Source: Planctomycetaceae bacterium
GTDB lineage: Bacteria; Planctomycetota; Planctomycetia; Planctomycetales; Planctomycetaceae
Assembly: GCA_003503535.1 (NCBI GenBank)
Contig: DOCI01000034.1
Location: 14,147 to 19,307, forward strand
Direction: 5' to 3'
DNA length: 5,161 nt
This document shows, piece by piece, positions 1-5,161 of this stretch. Every line of letters begins with the position of its first letter. Positions within the stretch are counted from its first letter, which is position 1. The notes under the pieces were generated by a model. The model searched no databases. It saw nothing but the letters and a program-made list of their open reading frames with translations, and had not been told where the DNA came from. The translations under genes were made by a program, and so were the position numbers.

Positions 1-1239
1 CAGGACTGGCGAACCGGGGATCCGGTCTGGAAAGACAACCGCGGCAAAGGATTAATCGGTTCGCTGAATTACCTCAACGCAGCCGGCTGCAATGTCATCT
101 CGTTCCTCACCTACAATGCCGGTGGAGATGGCGACAATGTCTGGCCTTACGTTTCCCGTGATGAAAAATTTCACTTCGATTGTTCCAAACTCGATCAATG
201 GGGCATCGTTTTCGATCATGCTCAGAATCAAAATCTACTGTTGCATATCAAACTTCAGGAAACCGAAAACGATGACAATCGTCATGGTGGGAAACGTGAC
301 ATCAAACCGACTCCTACCGCCCTCGATGCTGGTGAAACGGATCGGGAACGGAAAGTTTATCTGCGCGAGCTCGTCAGTCGGTTTGGAAGCCTGCTCGCTT
401 TGGAATGGAACCTGGGTGAAGAGAATACTCAGACGTTTGAACAGCAATTAGCGATGGCTGAGTATCTGGCTGAAATCGATCCTTACGATCACCCTATCGT
501 GCTGCACACCTATCCGAACGAGCAGGATAAAGCCTACGATCCCTTTCTGAAAGTTGATTCGCCATTGACTGGCTTATCGCTGCAAAATTCCTGGTCGTCG
601 GTTTACGACCGCACCCTGTACTGGGTTGAAAAATCTCAGAAACAACATAAGCACTGGGTGATCTGCAACGACGAACAAGGCCCGGCCAGTTTGGGTGTGC
701 CTCCCGATCCAGGTTACGACGGATTCAATGGTATCGCCCAGGACAACGGAAACGGATATGATCTCAACGATATTCGCAGCGAAACACTTTGGGGGAATCT
801 GATGGCTGGCGGAGCCGGGGTGCAGTATTACTTTGGCTATAAACTGGCAGAGAATGATCTCGTCTGTGATGATTTTCGCAGTCGGGCCATGTCTTGGAAA
901 TATGGTCAAGTCGCTCTGCAGATTCTAAAGGATTCAAAGTTTCCGTTGGCGGATTCTCAGCCCAATGATTCGCTGTTGAACGGAAATTCGAAGCAGGATC
1001 ATTGCCTGACGGCCTCCGGTCAACTCTGGTTGATATACCTCTCAAGAAAATCTCCTGAGGTTGAATTGAACTTGCCAGACAAAAAGAGTGTTTACGAAGA
1101 GATCTGGTTCGACCCACTCAACGGCGAACAGCTACCAATTCAGAACACTTCTGCCTCAGAAGATAAGCCGTTTGCTCTTGTGAAACCAAAGGAGAAGTCG
1201 GATCAGGACTGGGTTGTGCTCGTTCGATTACGAAAGTAA
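1..1239 (+). CDS. Secreted-type glycosidase-like protein (DUF5060/DUF4038-like TIM barrel with putative collagen-binding C-terminal domain), 5' end missing
   Basis: The reading frame is open from base 1 to a TAA at 1237-1239, giving 412 visible residues; the start and any signal peptide lie off the left edge. The TTG at 241 is internal, because clearly conserved sequence (an NAGGDGDNVWP stretch at visible residues 39-49) precedes it. Landmarks of the family are KLQETEND (84-91), WNLGEEN (136-142), HTYPNEQDK (about 170-178), NDEQG (223-227) and a Gly-rich AGGAGVQYYFGY stretch (269-280). The barrel-like part resembles clan-A glycoside hydrolases, so E140 or E141 (after strand 4) and E225 (strand 7) are candidate acid/base and nucleophile; this is inference. 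The C-terminal 75 or so residues, with LWLIYL (342-347), WFDPLNG (369-375) and DQDWVVLV (401-408), fit the small beta domain named putative collagen-binding domain, which also occurs in apiosidase-like enzymes. The name does not prove collagen binding. The substrate is unknown; an extracellular carbohydrate or glycoprotein is most likely. Confidence 0.8.
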   Translation, partial: QDWRTGDPVWKDNRGKGLIGSLNYLNAAGCNVISFLTYNAGGDGDNVWPYVSRDEKFHFDCSKLDQWGIVFDHAQNQNLLLHIKLQETENDDNRHGGKRDIKPTPTALDAGETDRERKVYLRELVSRFGSLLALEWNLGEENTQTFEQQLAMAEYLAEIDPYDHPIVLHTYPNEQDKAYDPFLKVDSPLTGLSLQNSWSSVYDRTLYWVEKSQKQHKHWVICNDEQGPASLGVPPDPGYDGFNGIAQDNGNGYDLNDIRSETLWGNLMAGGAGVQYYFGYKLAENDLVCDDFRSRAMSWKYGQVALQILKDSKFPLADSQPNDSLLNGNSKQDHCLTASGQLWLIYLSRKSPEVELNLPDKKSVYEEIWFDPLNGEQLPIQNTSASEDKPFALVKPKEKSDQDWVVLVRLRK

Positions 1240-1384
1240 TCAATCGCGACAACTTCAGTTTCGATAGCCTGATTTTCAGATCGCAAGTTGGATTCGTTCA
1301 GTTTCATCCGATAAAATCCACAGGTGTTCTGGTCTGCTTGTGTCGGGCCTGCTAATCATGAATTAAATCCGATGAATTGATTTT
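1240..1384. other. Intergenic spacer between the glycosidase-like gene and the S9 peptidase gene
   Basis: This 145-bp AT-rich stretch has no convincing ORF and no strong GC-rich hairpin followed by a T-run, so no intrinsic terminator is called. A CAACTT/AAGTTG pair about 30 bp apart (near 1249-1290) is too weak to count. No Shine-Dalgarno-like purine run is visible ahead of the ATG at 1385. The two flanking genes are on the same strand, and the spacing allows either readthrough or a separate promoter. Confidence 0.6.
1288..1317 (+). promoter_or_regulatory. Weak possible sigma70-like promoter for the S9 peptidase
   Basis: TTGGAT at 1288-1293 could serve as a -35 box, with TAAAAT at 1312-1317 (18-bp spacing) or the overlapping GATAAA at 1310-1315 (16-bp spacing) as a -10 box. 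Transcription would then start around 1323-1325 and leave a leader of about 60 bases. Matches of this quality are common in AT-rich spacers and planctomycete promoters are poorly defined, so this is only a candidate. Confidence 0.2.
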
Positions 1385-1456
1385 ATGAAATATCGAGTGC
1401 TTCCCCTGTTGGTCTGTTGGGGCATTGTTTTCTGCCCGAATCTTGAGACTCTGGCT
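1385..1456 (+). other. Signal peptide region of the S9 peptidase
   Basis: The first 24 residues have a short basic start (K2, R4), a hydrophobic core (VLPLLVCWGIVF) and a polar end with a cleavage site that fits signal peptidase I after ETLA (T at -3, A at -1). Neither C11 nor C17 lies in an acceptable lipobox: the residue before each is V or F rather than G, A or S. A lipoprotein is therefore unlikely. Confidence 0.75.
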
Positions 1457-3847
1457 GTTCAGAAGACTGCTCCCCGTTGCTACAAAATGCGGATTCAACC
1501 CGAGTGGAATGAAGATGGCACTCAATTCTGGTATCAGAATCATCTGGGAGTCGATACCTGGGAAATCGTATTTGTTGATGCTGAGATTGGAAGTCGTAAA
1601 CTTCTGATCAATACCTCAGAAATGAAATCGCATCTGCAGGAAAATAAATTTGAATACGATGGTGCCCAATCCTGTAAATTCTATGGTATCAGTTATGACT
1701 ATGATCGGCACATCTGCTCCTTCACATTTCAACGACAACGTTATGTATTTGATGTTGAAAAGTCTGAGTTGAAATTGTTTGGGACCAGCGATATTGCGCA
1801 TTCGACGAATGACTCACAACGACTTGAAAACGACGAGGCCCGCAGTGAAAATTCCGGTGAGCATACGGAAATCACCTTTGTGAATCGGACCAAACTCCTG
1901 CTGACATACAGTTGGATTAACAGTTCGGGGCAAAGTGTTGCTTATGGCAGCATCAAGCCGGAGGCTCGTCAATCTCAGCACACTTATGTGGGGCATGTCT
2001 GGGAAATCACCGACTCAGAAGGTGGATATTATGGTCGGTTTCGCGGACATTTCGCTCCAATATCAATTGAAATCCGAGAGCGAGTTGAACGAAAGCAGCG
2101 ACAAGAACCAAGAAATCCGCGTGTCTCGGGAATGTCTTCACCCGATGGTCTTTGGCAGATCAAAAGTGAAGCAGGCAATCTAATACTTCAGAGTACGCAT
2201 GCGACGGCAAGACGAGAACTGACCACAGATGGTCGTCCAGGAAATCCTTATCAATTTATGGGCTGGTCACCAGACAGTCTGTCAATCATTGCCACCAAAG
2301 TCTTTCCCGTAGAGTACGAGAAAGTTTACACCTTGGAGTCATCTGCCTCTCAAGGTTATCGCGGCATCCTGCACCAACAACACTATGCCTTGCCGGGCGA
2401 TGAAATGACACGCTACGAGTGGCACCTTTTTAATATCGAACCGGAAGAACATCATCAACTCGATCTCCCGTCGATCGATTTTGGGAGACCGCAGATTCAT
2501 TGGACCAGCGATCAGACGTTCGTAGTCCCTAAATATGATCGCGGTCACCAGCGATTTCGATTGACGGAATGCAATACATCCACTCAAAAAACGCATACCA
2601 TCGTTGACGAACAGTCAGAGACATTTATCTGGTCGGCTCACGGTCCGAGTTTTTCAAAGACAAACTATCTGAAATTGTCGAAGGAAATGATCTACACCTC
2701 CGAGCAGAGTGGCTGGAGGCATCTTTACCTGGTCAACCTTAAAGAGCCGGACTCGATGCAGCCGATCACTTCAGGCGAATGGGTGGTTCGTGAAATTGAA
2801 TCGATTGACGAGGAAAATCGTCAGATCCTATTCGCGGCCAGTGGACGACATGCTGGCCAGGATCCTTATTATCTGCATTACTACCGCGTCAATTTTGATG
2901 GCACGGAGTTGACTGAACTGACCGAAGGAAATGGCACTCACTCGATTGAGTTCTCTCTTGATCGACGATTTTTGATCGACACATATTCCCGTGTCGATCT
3001 CCCTCCCGTTCACAATTTGCGAAGTGTGATTGATGGAAAATTAATCTGTCCTCTGGAAGAAGCTGACAATCAGGAGTTGATCGAGGCTGGCTGGAAAACC
3101 CCAACAGTATTCCACTCGGTTGGACGCGATGGACAAACCGAGATCTGGGGATTGATTACTTTTCCAGAGAACTACGATGAATCGAAATCCTATCCGGTTC
3201 TTGAAGATATTTATGCCGGACCCCACAATTATCATGTACCGAAAACATTCCGGCAGTCACGTTGGTATGAGCAGGAAACGGAGGCTGGTTTCATCGTTGT
3301 CAAAATTGACGGTATGGGGACCGCTCATCGATCAAAAGCATTTCACGATGTCTGCTGGCACAATCTGAAAGATGCAGGATTACCAGATCGAAAGCTGTGG
3401 ATTCAAAGTGCAGCGGAGAAGTTTACCGGAATGGATACGAGCCGTGTTGGCATTTATGGCACCTCAGCAGGGGGGCAAAATGCGGTTTCGGCGTTGCTGT
3501 TTCACGGTGATTTTTACAAGGCAGCGGTCGCCTCCTGTGGCTGCCACGATAATCGCATGGATAAAGCTTCCTGGAATGAACAATGGATGGGGTATCCTAT
3601 CGGCCCACATTATGCAGCTTCCTCTAATATTGACCATGCAGAAAAACTTGAGGGAAATCTGCTGCTGATGGTCGGAGAACTGGATAATAATGTTCCCCCC
3701 GAATCGACCTATCGACTCGTCGATGCCCTGATTAAAGCGGACAAAGACTTCGACTTTATCTTACTCCCCGGGCAGGGACACACGAACGGTGGCCCCTATG
3801 GAAATCGCAGAAGAATACAGTTCTTCAAAGAGCACTTGAGCCCTTAA
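1385..3847 (+). CDS. Secreted S9 (dipeptidyl-peptidase IV-like) serine peptidase with an inserted VHL-like beta domain
   Basis: This is a complete 820-residue protein. The ATG at 1385 is chosen because it opens a signal peptide: MKYR, a hydrophobic core at about 5-19, and a likely cut after TLA (residue 24). Residues about 33-135 look like the first part of a DPP IV-type beta-propeller. Residues about 160-228 are a VHL-like domain between charged linkers, and 248-565 resume the propeller, with WSPDS (294-298) and YTSEQSGWRHLYL (437-449). From about 585 comes the alpha/beta-hydrolase domain: Y610 in DIYAGP (oxyanion-hole tyrosine), DGMGT (642-646), nucleophile S694 in GTSAGG, D767 in GELDNNVP, and H799 in GQGHTNGG, so the triad is intact. 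It probably acts in the periplasm or outside the cell on peptides. The usual S9B Glu-Glu helix (WVYEEE type) is not seen between LTTDG (279-283) and WSPDS, and GTSAGG replaces GWSYGG, so true dipeptidyl-peptidase specificity cannot be assumed. There are ten cysteines, eight of them in the mature part. No Shine-Dalgarno sequence is visible. Confidence 0.92.
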   Translation: MKYRVLPLLVCWGIVFCPNLETLAVQKTAPRCYKMRIQPEWNEDGTQFWYQNHLGVDTWEIVFVDAEIGSRKLLINTSEMKSHLQENKFEYDGAQSCKFYGISYDYDRHICSFTFQRQRYVFDVEKSELKLFGTSDIAHSTNDSQRLENDEARSENSGEHTEITFVNRTKLLLTYSWINSSGQSVAYGSIKPEARQSQHTYVGHVWEITDSEGGYYGRFRGHFAPISIEIRERVERKQRQEPRNPRVSGMSSPDGLWQIKSEAGNLILQSTHATARRELTTDGRPGNPYQFMGWSPDSLSIIATKVFPVEYEKVYTLESSASQGYRGILHQQHYALPGDEMTRYEWHLFNIEPEEHHQLDLPSIDFGRPQIHWTSDQTFVVPKYDRGHQRFRLTECNTSTQKTHTIVDEQSETFIWSAHGPSFSKTNYLKLSKEMIYTSEQSGWRHLYLVNLKEPDSMQPITSGEWVVREIESIDEENRQILFAASGRHAGQDPYYLHYYRVNFDGTELTELTEGNGTHSIEFSLDRRFLIDTYSRVDLPPVHNLRSVIDGKLICPLEEADNQELIEAGWKTPTVFHSVGRDGQTEIWGLITFPENYDESKSYPVLEDIYAGPHNYHVPKTFRQSRWYEQETEAGFIVVKIDGMGTAHRSKAFHDVCWHNLKDAGLPDRKLWIQSAAEKFTGMDTSRVGIYGTSAGGQNAVSALLFHGDFYKAAVASCGCHDNRMDKASWNEQWMGYPIGPHYAASSNIDHAEKLEGNLLLMVGELDNNVPPESTYRLVDALIKADKDFDFILLPGQGHTNGGPYGNRRRIQFFKEHLSP
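1862..2068 (+). other. VHL-like beta domain inside the S9 peptidase (residues 160-228)
   Basis: The stretch starts with EITFVNRTK (162-170) and runs through YSWIN (175-179), HTYVGHVWEITD (199-210) and GGYYGRFRG (213-221). It matches the order and spacing of the human VHL beta domain (VIFCNRS..., VWLN, HSYRGHLW, ...LLVN). A gap-free alignment from V166 (VHL C77) to D210 (VHL D121) has a constant offset of 89. It puts W177, Y187, T200, Y201, H204 and W206 at VHL W88, Y98, S111, Y112, H115 and W117, the residues that hold hydroxyproline of HIF-alpha; only S111 differs, and T keeps the hydroxyl. The elongin-binding alpha domain of VHL is absent, as expected for a bacterial protein. The human sequence was recalled, not searched. 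Hydroxyproline binding is inference. Confidence 0.82.
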
Positions 3848-3943
3848 ATCAAGTGTGTAGTTTAGATAAACTTTTCCGATTAAATTGATCATCCGATTAA
3901 GACGATCCTACCGTTTACTCGACTTGTTCTCGACTTCCCCATA
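3848..3943. other. Intergenic spacer between the S9 peptidase and the small acidic protein gene
   Basis: The 96-bp spacer is AT-rich in its first half and has no GC-rich hairpin with a T-tract, so no terminator is called. It holds two pairs of short direct repeats (described separately). The frame of the following gene is open back to a TAA at 3881-3883, and no Shine-Dalgarno sequence precedes its ATG. Confidence 0.6.
3875..3936. repeat. Two pairs of short direct repeats upstream of the small acidic protein gene
   Basis: TCCGATTAA occurs at 3875-3883 and again at 3892-3900, a 17-bp period. CTCGACTT occurs at 3918-3925 and 3929-3936, an 11-bp period close to one helical turn. Both pairs lie in the 70 bp before the start codon at 3944. 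Repeats on one helical face can be regulator-binding half-sites, but copies this short may be chance. Confidence 0.35.
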
Positions 3944-4318
3944 ATGATGGTCGATTTCAAGGGTATGAATTTCGAGAACTCTGAACTGATTGAAGATCAC
4001 CCCCTCTGCCTGACAATACTTCAGGTGTACGCAGAGAATGTGCGTCTGCAAAAAGAGGATAAAGAAAACAAGGATACAAAATGGCAGGGCCGGGCTTGTG
4101 CAGTTGTGCCGCAATCTGAAGAGGATTCTTCTGATTCTGAAGCATGGTCAGAATCTCATGGTTTACTGATCGCTTACGGTCTGCTCGACATCGAACTCGC
4201 CGGACGTGAGGACGGTATTCAGTATCGTATGACGACCGATGGCGAACGGCTGCTCAAAATGTATGAGCAGTATCAGCAAATGCAGCAGGATCAGAACGAA
4301 AATACTCAGGCAGCCTGA
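3944..4318 (+). CDS. Small acidic protein of unknown function, possibly winged-helix-like
   Basis: A 124-residue protein with no signal peptide or membrane segment, so probably cytoplasmic. I do not recognise a characterised family. The N-terminal third (L15-L35) looks helical. A polar, acidic linker follows (residues 57-71, rich in Ser, Asp and Glu). Residues 73-104, with LLIAYGLLDIELAG, then a turn (REDG), then YRMTTDGERLL, resemble the last helix, beta wing and closing helix of winged-helix regulators; this similarity is weak. The tail (107-124) is rich in Gln. ATG codons at 3944, 3947 and 3965 are all possible starts; the first is used by default, since no ribosome-binding site decides. 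It is 96 bp downstream of the peptidase on the same strand and ends 3 bp from the convergent asparagine synthetase gene. Its start-to-stop integrity and ordinary composition favour a real gene. Confidence 0.7.
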   Translation: MMVDFKGMNFENSELIEDHPLCLTILQVYAENVRLQKEDKENKDTKWQGRACAVVPQSEEDSSDSEAWSESHGLLIAYGLLDIELAGREDGIQYRMTTDGERLLKMYEQYQQMQQDQNENTQAA

Positions 4319-4321
4319 ATA

Positions 4322-5161
4322 TTAAGTCGACATTGTCGCTCGATACCATTGCTGAAAGACCAGAACATCCCACAACAGGTATTGTGAATTCTGTTTGCCC
4401 GAACAGTGTTCTTCCCAGCGGGATCGTATGAGTGCAGTGTTAAGCAAGCCATGCTCATTCAAGCTTTTCTCAGAGAGTAGATCCTCTGCCCAGTCACGTA
4501 AGGAACCGCGGAGCCATTCGCCAATTGGAATCCCAAATCCACTTTTAGGACGATCAAACATCTTTCGGGGAATGTAGCGTTCGAGTAATGTCCGTAGAAT
4601 TCGCTTACTCATTTCTCCCTCGTAACAGTAGTGGGGTGGTAATGTCCAGGCAAATTCGATGATGTGGTGATCGAGCATCGGTACCCGGACTTCGAGTGAG
4701 ACTGCCATACTGGCGCGATCCACTTTGGTGAGAATATCGTCCGGCAGATAGGTTGTGGTGTCCAACGCCATCCATTTGTGTTTGGCGAGATCCAGGTGTG
4801 GAATTGGCGCCCCGAATCCGATGTCGAGACTGGGATCATAAACCTCCTGCGACATGATTTCTTCTGAGAACCAGTGTCGATGCAGATACGCATATAGTTC
4901 TTCCGGCGATTCAATTTGTGCGGCAAACTTCAATTTGTTACGAAGCTTCAGCAACATTGAATTCGGAACGTGTTGTGTCAGTCGCTCGATGAATGCATAC
5001 GAAAATTTACGAGCCGGGATTTTCTGCAATTTCTTCCAGATTTCACCCAGATGAAAATATCGCTGATAACCTCCAAACAATTCATCGCCACCATCTCCAG
5101 ACAATGAAACGGTGACGTACTCGCGTGCCAGTTTTGAAACCAGATAGGTTGGGATCTGGGA
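4322..5161 (-). CDS. asnB: Asparagine synthetase (glutamine-hydrolysing) AsnB type, C-terminal part, 5' end missing
   Basis: The minus-strand frame is open from the right edge to a TAA (4324-4322), giving the last 279 residues. The TTG at 5104-5102 is not the start: conserved sequence continues upstream (QIPTYLVSKLAREYVTVS, visible residues 2-19) into the SGDGGDELFGGY motif (21-32) of the ATP-dependent synthetase domain. Other family signatures are YLPDDILTKVDRASM (138-152), EVRVPMLDH (157-165), SKRILRTLL (186-194) and RPKSGFGIPIGEWLRG (204-219). The enzyme makes asparagine, or amidates another carboxylate, using ATP and glutamine in the cytoplasm. The N-terminal glutaminase domain (Cys2) and the SGGLDS ATP motif lie outside the window, so completeness cannot be judged. 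Paralogues of this kind are often part of exopolysaccharide or modified-sugar clusters, so the substrate may not be free aspartate. It is convergent with the small acidic protein gene. Confidence 0.93.
   Translation of the reverse strand, partial: SQIPTYLVSKLAREYVTVSLSGDGGDELFGGYQRYFHLGEIWKKLQKIPARKFSYAFIERLTQHVPNSMLLKLRNKLKFAAQIESPEELYAYLHRHWFSEEIMSQEVYDPSLDIGFGAPIPHLDLAKHKWMALDTTTYLPDDILTKVDRASMAVSLEVRVPMLDHHIIEFAWTLPPHYCYEGEMSKRILRTLLERYIPRKMFDRPKSGFGIPIGEWLRGSLRDWAEDLLSEKSLNEHGLLNTALIRSRWEEHCSGKQNSQYLLWDVLVFQQWYRATMST

Noticed and set aside
241..243. TTG at 241 as the start of the glycosidase-like gene
   Set aside because: The same frame is open to base 1 and encodes conserved family sequence upstream (NAGGDGDNVWP region), so this is an internal leucine codon of a gene cut by the window edge.
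92..451. 119-codon plus-strand ORF overlapping the glycosidase-like gene
   Set aside because: It lies in another frame across strongly conserved coding sequence, and its translation shows no recognisable domain; it is a shadow frame.
764..1117. 117-codon minus-strand ORF, and another at 574-909, antisense to the glycosidase-like gene
   Set aside because: Both are antisense to conserved coding sequence, their translations resemble no family, and neither has promoter or ribosome-binding support.
1385..1438. Lipoprotein signal (cysteines at residues 11 and 17)
   Set aside because: Neither cysteine is preceded by a proper lipobox (V or F at -1), whereas a signal peptidase I site at TLA fits well.
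3372..3668. 98-codon plus-strand ORF inside the S9 peptidase gene
   Set aside because: It overlaps the catalytic domain with S694 in another frame; the peptidase reading is clearly the real one.
4326..4338. Small inverted repeat CGAC-ATT-GTCG near the asnB stop as a terminator
   Set aside because: The stem is only four base pairs, lies within coding sequence and has no T-run, so it does not qualify as an intrinsic terminator.
4609..4926. 105-codon minus-strand ORF inside asnB
   Set aside because: It is a frame-shifted reading of the conserved synthetase domain with no features of its own.
5102..5104. TTG (minus strand) as the start of asnB
   Set aside because: It lies inside the conserved VSLSGDGGDE motif, and the frame continues with typical AsnB sequence to the window edge.
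1..5161. CRISPR arrays, tRNA or rRNA genes, insertion sequences, defence genes
   Set aside because: No regularly spaced repeats, no tRNA-like cloverleaf, no transposase-like sequence and no terminal inverted repeats were seen; nearly all the DNA is explained by four ordinary-looking genes.

Overview
The window looks like a piece of a planctomycete chromosome, probably from an aquatic, polymer-degrading member of the Planctomycetaceae-like lineages. This is inferred from the protein families: a secreted DUF5060/DUF4038-type glycosidase-like protein, a large secreted S9 peptidase of a type I associate with Planctomycetota, and a small acidic orphan protein. Moderate GC content and the lack of any clear Shine-Dalgarno sequence before the two visible starts agree with this. 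No species can be named from the sequence alone. There are no tRNA or rRNA genes, CRISPR arrays or insertion sequences.

Layout: (1) bases 1-1239, plus strand: the 3' part of a glycosidase-like gene whose beginning lies off the left edge, ending in the small beta domain that databases name a putative collagen-binding domain. (2) bases 1240-1384: a 145-bp spacer with at most a weak promoter. (3) bases 1385-3847, plus strand: a complete 820-residue secreted peptidase of the dipeptidyl-peptidase IV (S9) superfamily with an intact Ser-Asp-His triad. A domain resembling the beta domain of the von Hippel-Lindau tumour suppressor (VHL) is inserted in its propeller region. (4) bases 3848-3943: a 96-bp spacer with short direct repeats. 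(5) bases 3944-4318, plus strand: a 124-residue acidic protein of unknown function, possibly winged-helix-like. (6) bases 4322-5161, minus strand: the C-terminal 279 residues of an AsnB-type asparagine synthetase, convergent with gene 5 and only 3 bp from it.

The most notable feature is the VHL-like insert. Compared with human VHL from memory, residues 166-210 align without a gap, and the residues forming the hydroxyproline pocket (W88, Y98, S111, Y112, H115, W117) are matched by W177, Y187, T200, Y201, H204 and W206. The domain therefore looks able to hold hydroxyproline or a similar ligand, and it sits in a secreted protease related to proline-specific peptidases. The gene next to it carries a so-called collagen-binding domain. 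A working hypothesis is that genes 1 and 2 act outside the cytoplasm on hydroxyproline-rich material, such as collagen-like proteins or plant/algal hydroxyproline-rich glycoproteins. That link is inference. The asparagine synthetase on the right probably belongs to a separate locus, and such AsnB paralogues often sit in surface-polysaccharide clusters.
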